NCBI GenBank assembly: GCA_963760935.1
Contig: CAVXFB010000008.1
Span: 1,240,001-1,304,000 of the forward strand
Origin: CAVXFB01 sp963760935
GTDB lineage: Bacteria; Planctomycetota; Planctomycetia; Pirellulales; Thermoguttaceae
DNA length: 64,000 nucleotides
Reading direction: 5' to 3'
Every line of letters starts with the position of its first letter. The first letter of the stretch is position 1. The notes under the pieces are model-generated. The model worked only from the letters and a program-made list of their open reading frames with translations. It made no database searches and was not told where the DNA came from. The translations under genes were made by a program, and so were the position numbers. This document shows positions 43,035-51,749 of this stretch, piece by piece.

Positions 43035-44066
43035 ATGAAACTGATCCGCTTCACTATCGCCGACTCGCCGAACCCTTGTTTCGGCGTCGTCGTCCACGAC
43101 CAGGCTGTCCCGTTCGCCGTGCTGCAAAGCAAAACGGGGAAGTCCTGCCCCTACTTGGCCGACAGCCGATCCTACCTTGCCAATCTTCCCGACAGCGAGC
43201 GTGCGGCAAAGGAACTCCTCGCCTGGGGCGAACAGCACCTCGGAGAACTCGGCAAGGGCGAGTGCTTCCCGCTCAACGCTGTCCGCCTGCTGGAGCCGGT
43301 GGAGGTCGTCGCCCTGTTCGACTTCGGCCTGACGCCGCGGCATCTCAAGAACTCTTGCGACACCTGCATGAAGTATGAGAAAGATAACCCACAGACCGCG
43401 ACGCTGTTGCAGGCGTTCGCCAAAGCCGTCCTGGCCCCGAAACCCAAGCCCGTCCCCGGTCGGCCCGAGCCACTGCCCTATTACAAGAGCAACATGAACG
43501 CCATCGTCGGCGACGGGGAAACCGTGCCCTGGCCAGCGTACACGTCGCGGCTTGATGTCGAGCCTGAACTGGCCGTCGTGTATGGGAACGAAAAGCAGCC
43601 GGTGGCGGGCTTCTGCATCTTCAACGACATCTCGGCCCGCGACGTTCAGGCCACGGAGTTCATTGGCGGATTCTGCTTGACGAAGGACATGGCAAAGGGC
43701 AACCAACTTGGGCCTTACTTGGTCACGCCCGGTGAGGTTGGCGATCCGTACAACCTCAAAGTTACGGTTGTGGTGAATGGGCAAGTCAAGTACCAGGGAT
43801 CAACATCCGAGATCAGCCACAAGGCCGAAGACGTGTTCGCTTGGTTGCGATTCATGGCTCCCATCAAGTCCGGCACCGTGATGGGCTTCGGCACCATCCC
43901 TGACTGTACCGGCCTTGACAACGACGACTTCATCGACCCAGGTGCCGAGATCGAGATCACTTTCGAGCGACTCGGGACGCTCCGCTGCCGTTTCGCGGAA
44001 CCAACGGGCAAGCTGCTACCGAGCCGCTGGCCGGTGCGCGAGCCGTTGCGGAAGTACCATGGGTAA
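43035..44066 (+). CDS. fumarylacetoacetate hydrolase (FAH) family protein
   Basis: 343 residues. An N-terminal domain (SPNPCFGVVVHDQAVPFAVL) is followed by the FAH fold: MNAIVGDGETVPWPAYTSRL, DVEPELAVVYGNEK (metal Glu/Asp), FCIFNDISARDVQATEF, LGPYLVTPGEVGDPYNLKV, SGTVMGFGTIPDCTG. The family cleaves C-C bonds or isomerises/decarboxylates acyl-pyruvates and 2-keto acids. AAAGGAA precedes the ATG. Fifth in the operon; likely a late, ring-opened step. Confidence 0.88.
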   Translation: MKLIRFTIADSPNPCFGVVVHDQAVPFAVLQSKTGKSCPYLADSRSYLANLPDSERAAKELLAWGEQHLGELGKGECFPLNAVRLLEPVEVVALFDFGLTPRHLKNSCDTCMKYEKDNPQTATLLQAFAKAVLAPKPKPVPGRPEPLPYYKSNMNAIVGDGETVPWPAYTSRLDVEPELAVVYGNEKQPVAGFCIFNDISARDVQATEFIGGFCLTKDMAKGNQLGPYLVTPGEVGDPYNLKVTVVVNGQVKYQGSTSEISHKAEDVFAWLRFMAPIKSGTVMGFGTIPDCTGLDNDDFIDPGAEIEITFERLGTLRCRFAEPTGKLLPSRWPVREPLRKYHG

Positions 44067-44107
44067 TCCCCATCCCTACTCGACCATTGCACCGGAGGTA
44101 ACTGGCT

Positions 44108-44488
44108 ATGCAGCCCGAAGAATCTCGATACGACCGTGGGCTTGCCAGAATGCGAGCCATTTTCGGACCGAGGATTGAATCCGCATTGCAGGGCCTCACC
44201 GCAGGCAGTCCCGATCTGGTGCGGTGCCTGGTCGAATTCCCATTTGGCGACATCTACTCCCGCCCCGGTCTGGATTTGAAGACGCGGGAGATGCTTACGG
44301 TCGCGGCCCTTACCGTCCTCGGCTACCCACAGGCTGAGTTGAAGGACCATATCCGAGGTGCGCTGAACGTCGGCTGCACGCCTGACGAAATCTCGGAGAT
44401 TATCCTGCAAATGGCCGTTTACGCCGGTTTCCCTGCCGCGCTGGAAGCCATCAAGACGGCGGCGTATGTGTTCGGCGACAAGCAGTAG
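44108..44488 (+). CDS. carboxymuconolactone decarboxylase family protein
   Basis: 126 residues: FPFGDIYSRPGLDLKTREML, TVAALTVLGYPQAELKDHIR, GALNVGCTPDEISEIILQMA, VYAGFPAALEAIKTAA. This is the gamma-CMD type without the AhpD CxxC. GGAGGTAA precedes the ATG. Last gene of the operon; true CMDs decarboxylate 4-carboxymuconolactone in the protocatechuate branch, but paralogues do other decarboxylations. Confidence 0.87.
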   Translation: MQPEESRYDRGLARMRAIFGPRIESALQGLTAGSPDLVRCLVEFPFGDIYSRPGLDLKTREMLTVAALTVLGYPQAELKDHIRGALNVGCTPDEISEIILQMAVYAGFPAALEAIKTAAYVFGDKQ

Positions 44489-44890
44489 TCAGCCGAACGG
44501 TCTGGCCGGACAATCAAGATATCGATCTTCTCCCTAGTGCTGACGGAAATCATCTAGTTACGGGGCCCAGAGGGGCATTTGAGTTCCAAAATACGTTCCG
44601 TTTCCCGGAGTGGCTGCTCTGTTCGCCCAGAATGATAATTTCGGCTCTCCGGCATTCCTGGATTGCCATCTCGTCAATCAAGGCTCCGAGAAGTTGTGAA
44701 ACTGGGACTCGAATAGTACGCTCTCGACGGCAAACCGTCGCCCCAACAAAGGAGTAATCTGCGTCGTAGCAGTGCGACTTCTTCGCTGCGTCGGTGTGAC
44801 ATATCGAAGTGCAGTGGAAAATGCCAGATTGCGCACTTCAAGTCATGCGCATTTCGAGACACGTTGAAAATGAACCATAATATGTCGTGC
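44489..44890. other. gap after the catabolic operon
   Basis: No gene or clear terminator seen; the frames present overlap on the - strand in three phases. Confidence 0.35.
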
Positions 44891-45094
44891 TCACACATTG
44901 GCCGCATCGTGTTCCGCTCGCCATAATCGTTCGACGTGCTTCTGCACGCTGATGGGGTATCGAGCGAGAATACAAGAAGAACCTGCGACCTGCGTTCTCG
45001 CGAGATCTCGGAAAGTGGCCAAGGCTTCCGGCGCGGCGCCATGCCGCCGTGCCAGATAGACATATTCGCAAAGCGCTTGGGTTGGAGAAGCCAT
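44891..45094 (-). CDS. possible small protein
   Basis: 67 residues from ATG 45094: MASPTQALCEYVYLARRHGA, APEALATFRDLARTQVAG, PISVQKHVERLWRAEHDAAN. Composition and predicted helices look protein-like, and an AAGGGG lies just upstream. But two other frames on the same strand are also open here and I recognise no family. Confidence 0.38.
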   Translation of the reverse strand: MASPTQALCEYVYLARRHGAAPEALATFRDLARTQVAGSSCILARYPISVQKHVERLWRAEHDAANV

Positions 45095-45260
45095 CGCCCC
45101 TTCGGACGCTGGAATGTACACCCTGCTCCGCACACATACAAACCTGAGGCGGCCGACCGGTGTGACTCGCTCCTTCGCCGTTTCGCGATTCTCTTCGCGT
45201 GCGCGCTTGGCTTACTTTCTGCCGCTCAACGTGTCGGTCCGAGGTGGGAAAGGCGTATTG

Positions 45261-45321
45261 AGCAGGATTAACAGGATAGAACTCGATCGTTGAATCTTGT
45301 CAATCCTGTAAATCCTGTCCA
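45261..45321. repeat. dispersed inverted repeat GGATTAACAGGAT / ATCCTGTAAATCC
   Basis: GGATTAACAGGAT and, 24 bases on, ATCCTGTAAATCCTGTCC form an imperfect inverted pair. The motif is a widely distributed intergenic repeat in diverse bacteria, to my knowledge. It lies upstream of apt. Confidence 0.55.
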
Positions 45322-45456
45322 TTGACAATGGCCGCCGGGGCTCTTTCGGACGATGGCACGCGGTAGTATACTGCGGCGGTTGCGTCCGTGCTATTCGCAA
45401 CGGCACACGGAGTGTGCCTGCTACGGATGCCGATCTTCCAACATCACCCGCCTATC

Positions 45457-45981
45457 ATGTCCGAACTGAAACTGACCGACTACATCCGCGACATTCCCGA
45501 TTTCCCCAAGCCGGGCATCCTCTTCCGCGACATTACGCCGTTGCTGGCCACGCCGGCTGCCTTTCGCCGTGCGGTCGTCGACATGGCAGCGCCTTTCTGT
45601 GATTCTAAGATCGACGTCGTGGCGGCGGCCGAGGCTCGGGGATTCATTTTCGCCGCCCCGATGGCTCTGGAACTCAACGCGGCCTTCGTCCCGATCCGCA
45701 AGCCGGGCAAGCTCCCCTTTGAAATTCAGACGCTCACGTACGACCTGGAGTACGGCAGCGACACGCTGGAGATCCACAGCGACGCCGTGATCTCCGGCTC
45801 GCGCGTGTTGATGGTCGACGACCTGTTGGCCACGGGCGGCACTATGGAGGCCTGCTGCCGGCTGGTGGAAAAGATCGGCGGCGTGGTGGCCGGCTGCGCG
45901 TTTCTGATCGAGTTGGCTGCCTTGAAGGGCGCCCAGCGGATCGCGCGGTACAAAACGGCCAGCCTTATCAAGTACGAGTAG
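45457..45981 (+). CDS. apt: adenine phosphoribosyltransferase
   Basis: Purine salvage: adenine plus PRPP to AMP. 174 residues with YIRDIPDFPKPGILFRDITP, AAEARGFIFAAPMALEL, FVPIRKPGKLPFE and the PRPP loop VLMVDDLLATGGTMEA. The length and start (MSELKLTDYIRDIPDFPKPG) agree with the family; the in-frame start at 45388 adds non-homologous residues. The sequence TAGTATA at 45364-45370 may be a -10. The 156-bp tandem repeats begin 14 bases after its stop. Confidence 0.95.
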   Translation: MSELKLTDYIRDIPDFPKPGILFRDITPLLATPAAFRRAVVDMAAPFCDSKIDVVAAAEARGFIFAAPMALELNAAFVPIRKPGKLPFEIQTLTYDLEYGSDTLEIHSDAVISGSRVLMVDDLLATGGTMEACCRLVEKIGGVVAGCAFLIELAALKGAQRIARYKTASLIKYE

Positions 45982-45994
45982 CGTCCGCCGTTAC

Positions 45995-46350
45995 GAGTAG
46001 GGTCCGCCGTGCGGACCGGAAGCATTGTGGTCCGGGTGCCCGCGATAGCTTGCCTATCGGGGCGGCGCAGCCGCAAGAGGAACTATCCCCGGCCGAATCT
46101 CCTCGCATGCCCGCCGGCACACTGAAGCCAAAACCATCGGCGCCAGCCGTGAGTAGGGTCCGCCGTGCGGACCGGAAGCATTGTGGTCCGGGTGCCCGCG
46201 ATAGCTTGCCTATCGGGGCGGCGCAGCCGCAAGAGGAACTATCGCCGGCCGAATCTCCTCGCACGCCTGCCGGCACACTGAAGCCAAAACCATCGGTGCC
46301 AGCCGTGAGTAGCGTCCGCCGTGCGGACCGGAAGCATTGTGGTCCGCGCG
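45995..46350 (+). repeat. 156-bp tandem repeat, about 2.3 copies, containing REP palindromes
   Basis: Units begin GAGTAGGGTCCGCCGTGCGG at 45995, GAGTAGGGTC at 46151 and GAGTAGCGTC at 46307, exactly 156 bases apart. Each full unit contains CGATAG-CTTGC-CTATCG, GCGGC-GCA-GCCGC and CAAGAGG, the same parts as the palindromes around the RAYT gene at 5.9 kb. Because 156 is a multiple of three, long spurious frames run through it on both strands. Not a CRISPR: units are contiguous, without spacers. Confidence 0.85.
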
Positions 46351-46401
46351 GCGGACCCTACGTTGGTGCACTAGCCACTGACCACTAACCACTCTTCTCT
46401 T

Positions 46402-49400
46402 CTACCGCCCGAAGCCCATGAAGAAGCTGAACATCTCTTGGCGGTCGCCGGGCTGCCAGGAGACCGGGAAGGCAAAGTCCAAGGCGATCGGGGCAGGGCC
46501 CATCGCTGGCACGGCGATTCGCAGGCCGAAACCAGGCGCTACGCGGTACTTGTTCGACCAGTCGTTGACCGTCGGCTCGACCGTGCCGGTGTCGCAGAAG
46601 ACCACGCCGCGAAGCATGTCATCGGCCGTGATTGGGAACATATACTCGGCCGAAGCCAGCAGCATGAAATCGCCGCCGACGGCGATGTCGGCGCCCGTGC
46701 TCGGGCCAATCTCGCGCGGCGAGGCCCCGCGGAACTGGAAGCCGCGGATCGTGGAAAAACCGCCGGCATAGTACCGCTCGTAGATCGGCGTATTGTCGCC
46801 GGTAATCCCCGCACGGCTGGCGAGCGTCAGCACGTGCCGTCCCGAACCGTCGGGCCGCTCGAACAGCGTGAAGTACTTGCGAATGTCCAACTCGCCGCGT
46901 GGATACTGAAACGAGCCCAGCACCTCTTCAAACGACGCTTCGATCAAATGGCCTTCGGTCGGCAGGAAAGCGCTGTCGCGCTTATCGTGCGACAAGGTCG
47001 CCCGGAAACCGTGTAGGGCCAGGTCGCGGTTAATGACATCGGCCAGATCGGGAAGCAACGGGTCGATCGGATTCGTAATGTTGATCTTCTGGCCGCGATA
47101 CGCAATGCTGCCTGAAAGATCGGGCGTGAACTGATAGCCAAGCGATATCCGGCCACCCAGTTCCTGTTCGGTATACTCGGTATAGATGCGGGTATAGTAG
47201 AACCCATTGAGGCCCAGACTCACCTGCGTGTCGAGCATGTACGGGTCTTGGAACGTAACGGCATAGCGTTGCAGTTGTGTTCCGGGCATCGCTTCCAAAC
47301 GAAGGCGTTGGCCTCGGCCGCGCCAAGCCGTACCGTTGCGGATATCCTCCCAGCCGCGTGGTAACGCAGTCCAGTCGAAGTTCTGCTCGTCCAAGACGAC
47401 CTGCCCCACCAAGCCGGCGTCGGAGTTGATTCCCACGCCGAGCATCAGGCGGCCGGTCATCGCCTCGTTCGCCAAGACGCTGAACGGCAAGGCCCGAGGC
47501 AAGTCGGGGCCCTCTGCCGGACCGTCGCGGAAGGGTGAATTTTCGCTGAAGATCGGACCTGGCACGTACGTGCCCTGCGGTGAATCGATCGGTCGCTCGG
47601 GGCCGCCTTGACGCGGCCATATCTGCTGGCCATACGCCGGGGCCGGCTGTACCGGCGCGGCCTGTGTGGCGACGGGCTGCGAATAGTTGGGGGGCGGCGT
47701 ATTGGGAGCCGGGTAAGGGGCGGTGACTTGCTGCTCCGGCGCGGCGCTGGTCCACTGGAGCTGCGAGCTCGGCGCTGGCGGACTTCCTTGACTGGCATCC
47801 TGCGTGTACTGGGTATAGACAACGCGATCGCGCGAGACTTTGCGGGGGACTGTCCCAATTTTCGCGGGCACCGCGGCGAAGCCGCGGTCGACGAAAATGG
47901 GACTGTCCTCTTTGACGCAAGCCGCCAGATTGCGGGCCATCTCGTTGAGGGCACTGCTGGACGAGCCAGCAGTGGCACCCGTCCCCCGTCCCACGTTCCC
48001 CGTTCCCCGCTCTTCATCCATTGGTCCGATGTAGCGGCCGCAATTGAGCGTGATGTTCAGGTCGCGGTCGGGCGGATCGGGACTCTGGCCGCGAAATCTT
48101 GTGCCCGGCTTGTGCTGCGACTTCGGCCGGTCGGCCACTTGCACCTTGTCGTCGCCGTCTTGATCGGGCGGACTGAAGACGATCTTCGGAGCATTGCCCG
48201 TGGCCGGGTTCGTCTCGAACAGGCCGCTGAGCTTGATGCGCCGCTCGCTGGCGCGGATTTCGCGAACGTCGACGATATCGCCCGGCTTGATCGAAAGACG
48301 ATTGAGGATCGTGGTGATTCGCGTGTGCGGATATTCGCCCTTGATGTTGACGTCGATCTTGCCCACCCGGTAACGGTCGCCTTCCTTGATGTTGTAGACC
48401 AAGTCGAGCTGTCCAGGTTCTTCGAGGAATCGCGGGTCGGCCTTGACGTCGGCAAACACGTATCCGATGCCGCCATATCGGTCCTGCATCGTGGCCACGT
48501 CGCGAGTCATCTTCGCCTGGTCGAAATAGTTATCGCGTGTCAGCTTCAGGTCGGCCAGTAGTTCGTCGCTGGTGTACTTTGTATTGCCCAGCACCGAGAT
48601 GTTGCGAATTTTGTAGCGAGGGCCTTCATCGATCACGAAAGTGACGGTGACCCAATTTTGTTTCTCGTTGAATTCCAATTCGCGGCCGATACGGGCACGG
48701 AAAAAGCCGAGCCCGCGGTAATAGGCGGTCAGCCGATTGACATCCTCATCGAGTTCCTTGCGGTCCAACTCGCCCTTGAAGAGCCAGAGGAAAGGGTGGG
48801 CGGTCTTGATTTGAGTTTGCAGGCGGCCGTCGTCGGCAATCGTATTGCCGATGAACTTGGTCGTCCACACCTTCTGTTTCGCGCCCTCGTCAATCAGAAA
48901 GATCGCGCGGCGGTCCTCGGGCTTATCGCCTTCGAGTAGCGTGATTCGCGCCCGCGAAAAGCCCTTCGATTGATAGTACTCTTCAAGGTGCCGCCGGGCC
49001 TCTTCAATGGCGTACGGATCGACGGGGTCGCCAACCTTGATCTCCGCTTCCTTCTGCAAGGCCTTCTTGCGGAGTTCCTTGCAGCCGACAAACAGAACGT
49101 CCGTCAACAGCGGCCTTTCGACCACGTTGAAGATCACGATCCGCCCACCGGCGACTTGCTGCCAAAACGTTTCGATCTTCACAAACATGTGCGTGTGATC
49201 GAGTCGGCGCACATCTTCTTCGAGCAATTCCTTATCGAACTTCCGGCCAACACGCGTGCGAATCTGCGGCAGGATTTTTTCCAGCGGCAACGATTTATTG
49301 CCGCGGATCTGGACGTCAACAACCGTGTCAGAATGTGAAATGCCGGAAAGCGGGGAATTCGCCGGCGCGTTCAACGCCGGTTGTTGGGCCACGACGGAGC

Positions 49401-49491
49401 GCACACCCAGACTGGCCGCTAGCAAGAGCAGCACCAGGCAGCCAGAACGAAGGTGAGTGTGTGGGCTTGGATCGGTTCGGCGTTTGGCCAT
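46402..49491 (-). CDS. bamA: outer-membrane assembly protein BamA (Omp85) with long linker
   Basis: Inserts beta-barrel proteins into the outer membrane. 1029 residues from ATG 49491 (MAKRRTDPSPH, then signal helix SGCLVLLLLAASLGVRSVVA). POTRA repeats span about 50-460 (VVDVQIRGNKSLPLEKIL, VWTTKFIGNTIADDGRL, YKIRNISVLGNTKYTSDELL, YRVGKIDVNIKGEYPHTR). An unusual Q/P/S-rich linker follows, about 480-680, then the 16-strand barrel (GVGINSDAGLVGQVVLDEQN) with the VRGF-type motif as TIRGFQFRG and a C-terminal FFMGFGR. Linker residues about 493-548 are encoded by intergenic-type repeats (47846-48012). An upstream start at 49725 adds unrelated sequence. Confidence 0.94.
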   Translation of the reverse strand: MAKRRTDPSPHTHLRSGCLVLLLLAASLGVRSVVAQQPALNAPANSPLSGISHSDTVVDVQIRGNKSLPLEKILPQIRTRVGRKFDKELLEEDVRRLDHTHMFVKIETFWQQVAGGRIVIFNVVERPLLTDVLFVGCKELRKKALQKEAEIKVGDPVDPYAIEEARRHLEEYYQSKGFSRARITLLEGDKPEDRRAIFLIDEGAKQKVWTTKFIGNTIADDGRLQTQIKTAHPFLWLFKGELDRKELDEDVNRLTAYYRGLGFFRARIGRELEFNEKQNWVTVTFVIDEGPRYKIRNISVLGNTKYTSDELLADLKLTRDNYFDQAKMTRDVATMQDRYGGIGYVFADVKADPRFLEEPGQLDLVYNIKEGDRYRVGKIDVNIKGEYPHTRITTILNRLSIKPGDIVDVREIRASERRIKLSGLFETNPATGNAPKIVFSPPDQDGDDKVQVADRPKSQHKPGTRFRGQSPDPPDRDLNITLNCGRYIGPMDEERGTGNVGRGTGATAGSSSSALNEMARNLAACVKEDSPIFVDRGFAAVPAKIGTVPRKVSRDRVVYTQYTQDASQGSPPAPSSQLQWTSAAPEQQVTAPYPAPNTPPPNYSQPVATQAAPVQPAPAYGQQIWPRQGGPERPIDSPQGTYVPGPIFSENSPFRDGPAEGPDLPRALPFSVLANEAMTGRLMLGVGINSDAGLVGQVVLDEQNFDWTALPRGWEDIRNGTAWRGRGQRLRLEAMPGTQLQRYAVTFQDPYMLDTQVSLGLNGFYYTRIYTEYTEQELGGRISLGYQFTPDLSGSIAYRGQKINITNPIDPLLPDLADVINRDLALHGFRATLSHDKRDSAFLPTEGHLIEASFEEVLGSFQYPRGELDIRKYFTLFERPDGSGRHVLTLASRAGITGDNTPIYERYYAGGFSTIRGFQFRGASPREIGPSTGADIAVGGDFMLLASAEYMFPITADDMLRGVVFCDTGTVEPTVNDWSNKYRVAPGFGLRIAVPAMGPAPIALDFAFPVSWQPGDRQEMFSFFMGFGR
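47846..47908. repeat. inverted repeat GGGACTGTCCC element inside bamA
   Basis: GGGACTGTCCCAATTTTCG (47846-47864) and CGAAAATGGGACTGTCC (47892-47908) face each other around CCGCGGCGAAGCCGCGG. Translated on the bamA strand it gives EDSPIFVDRGFAAVPAKIGT. It looks like a dispersed intergenic repeat captured in frame. Confidence 0.65.
47952..48012. repeat. REP-like palindrome (family B) plus C-rich repeat inside bamA
   Basis: CACTGCTGG-ACGAG-CCAGCAGTG (47952-47974), then GGCACC and the C-rich run CCCGTCCCCCGTCCCACG (to 48012). Similar parts are intergenic elsewhere: the palindrome type at 24442 and the G/C-rich type at 56027-56085 and 56484-56518. In bamA it encodes RGTGNVGRGTGATAGSSSSA. Confidence 0.65.
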
Positions 49492-49842
49492 CCCTGGCCC
49501 TTTCCGTTGTGTTCCACGTCGCACAAGAAGAGACACCGAGGAGCCCCGAAAACGCATGCCGCGGCACGGCGATGCTGAGAACGTATACGCTGTTAAGGGC
49601 GTAGCGGTTCTTGCCTGGAACATCCAAGGTCGCGTAGAAATACCCAAAGTGGCCCGCCACGACAAGGGGAGTTGGCTACGATTCCTTGGTAAGCTGGCGG
49701 AGAAATGGCGATCGTAGAGGTTCATGGCCAGCCAACCGCGAGCCGAGCGAACCGATTACCTTGCGGCACTACACTTTGCGTGTCAGAATAGGTAAGATAC
49801 GGCAGCGATTTCGGCCGTTGCTTCCCGTGGAGGATTGAACCG

Positions 49843-51521
49843 ATGGCGCATTACGTTGGCAGTTTCGTGCTCGGTTTCATGACGCTGCTCTGGACGGCAG
49901 GCCTCGATGTCGCCAACGAACCGGTCGCCAAGGGTGGGCAATCGCCGGCCAAGGCGGCTGCGCCCGCCAAGAATGCCGACGAGAAACCGGCCAAGAAGAG
50001 CGGCTCGTCCACCGGCGGCAAGGACGACGGCCAGAAAACGACGGGACCGGCCAGCAGCGGCACTTCGGCAAAGAGCGCCGAGCAACCGAAGACGCCGCAA
50101 CAGCCGGCCAAAGCTGGTCAACCGGCCGCGAAAGGGCACGAAGCGACGCCGCCTACGCACACCGTCAAGAAAGGCCCCTTCCGGGTTACCGTTGATCTGG
50201 AAGGCACGTTCGAGGCGCAGACAGCGCGTGAAATCGCCGTCAGGCCCGACGAATGGACGGCGCTGGTCGTCGAGACGGCCGTCGCCCATGGCACGCAGGT
50301 CCGCGAGGGCGACGTGCTGCTAACGCTTGACCCGGAGAAAATCGACCGAGCCATCGCTGATCTTCGCACCGAACAGAAGCTCTCGCAATTGGCCATTCGT
50401 CAGGGGGAAGATCAATTGAAGGCGCTGGAGAAGCTGACTCCCTTGGACCTGGAAGCCAGTAGCCGCGCCGCGAAGATGGCCGAAGAAGACCGAAAGTTCT
50501 TCACCGAGATCGATAAGCCGTTTGCCATCAAAGCGACCGAATTCAGTTTGAAAGTGGCCAAGGAATCGTTGGAGTATGAAGAGGAAGAGTTGCACCAGTT
50601 GGAGAAGATGTACAAGGCCGATGACATTACCGAAGAGACCGAGCAAATCGTACTCAAGCGGGCTCGCGACACGGTCAAGCGCACAAGTTCATGGTCGAGG
50701 CCTATCAGCTTCAACACGACCAGTCGCTAAAGTTCAATATCCCGCGTGTCGAAGATCGCATCAAGGACTCGGCCTTGCGACGATCGATCGACCTGCAAAA
50801 GAACAAGGTCGCGCTTCCGCTGGCCGTCGACAAACAGCGGCTCGATTTGCAGCGGCTCCGCGTTCAGTCAAAACGGGCCGCCGAACGACTCAAGAAGCTC
50901 GAAGCGGACCGGGAGGGCATGGTCGTCAAGTCGCCCATCGACGGCATCGTCTACTATGGCAAGGCGACGCGCGGACGATTCAGCGATTCGACAAGCATGG
51001 GCGACACCCTCCGCCGCAACGGCTCGATCATGCCCAACCAGGTCGTGATGACGGTCGTTCAGCCACGGCCAATGCTCATCCGAGCGACGGTGTCGGAGGA
51101 TGATTTGCACGACGTTCGGCCCAGCCTCAAGGGCATCGCTACGCCGACGGCATATCCCGATCTGAAGCTTGTGACGGTGGTCGATTCCGTCAGTGACGTG
51201 CCAACCGGCCCGGGCACGTTCGACGCCCGATTGAAGGTCAACCTCGATCGCAAAGCCAAGTTCCTTATGCCCGGCATGACCTGCAAGGTGAGACTCGTTC
51301 CGTATCTGCGGAAAGAGGCGATCACTGTGCCGCCGAAGGCGATTAACACCGACGAACTCGACGACGAGAAACACTTTGTGTGGCTGCTGGACAAGGACGG
51401 CAAGCCGCAGAAACGGCCGGTGACGCTCGGCCAACGGACCAGTAAGCAGGTGGAAATTACCAAGGGACTAGAAGAGGGCGACAAAGTGTTGCTGGAGGCT
51501 CCGAAAGAAAAGGATGGCTAG
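49843..51521 (+). pseudogene. HlyD/RND-type periplasmic adaptor protein, frameshifted
   Basis: Part one (49843 to about 50683): N-terminal helix, a low-complexity A/K/P linker, then VKKGPFRVTVDLEGTFEAQT and GTQVREGDVLLTLDPEKIDR (barrel-sandwich) and coiled coil. Part two (from about 50685): KFMVEAYQLQHDQSLKFNIP, coiled coil, MVVKSPIDGIVYYGKATRGR, then beta-barrel PMLIRATVSEDDLHDVRPSL and VTLGQRTSKQVEITKGLEEG. The join needs one extra C: AAGCGCACAAG should read AAGCGCCACAAG. Intact length about 559. Adaptors link inner-membrane ABC/RND pumps to the outer membrane; no pump gene is adjacent. Confidence 0.82.
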
Positions 51522-51560
51522 TGGTTAGTGACTAGGCTTTGTCGGAAAAGGCGAACATGC

Positions 51561-51631
51561 CATCCTGAGCGCAGCGAAGGATCTCTTCCGAGGCCGGAAA
51601 AGCCCGTAGATTCTTCGCTGTGCTCAGAATG
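51561..51631. repeat. inverted pair of the CTTCGCTGCGCTCAGGATG repeat
   Basis: CATCCTGAGCGCAGCGAAGG (51561-51580, continuing ATCT) and AGATTCTTCGCTGTGCTCAG (51608-51627) form a hairpin with about 24-base arms. Related single copy at 22318-22344. A dispersed intergenic repeat. Confidence 0.6.
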
Positions 51632-51749
51632 ACGATTGGGACGTTCCGATGTCTTCCGACAAAGCCTGGAAATCAGGCAGCGAAAAGACCGACCATTTGC
51701 ACGAACCCGCAGCTCTTACCACCAACCACTGGCCACTAATCACTCTGTT

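Noticed and set aside
45322..45369. TTGACA and TAGTAT as an apt promoter
   Set aside because: Spacing is 36 bases, far outside the usual 16-18; only the -10 could be used.
45995..46350. CRISPR-like array
   Set aside because: The repeat unit is 156 bases and contiguous, with no unique spacers and no cas genes nearby.
46050..46392. Overlapping 'proteins' PIGAAQPQEELSPAESP... and antisense equivalents
   Set aside because: They are translations of the 156-bp tandem repeat, whose length is divisible by three; not genes.
47608..48561. 317-codon + strand frame
   Set aside because: Antisense to bamA; composition is a mirror of the bamA codons and repeat DNA.
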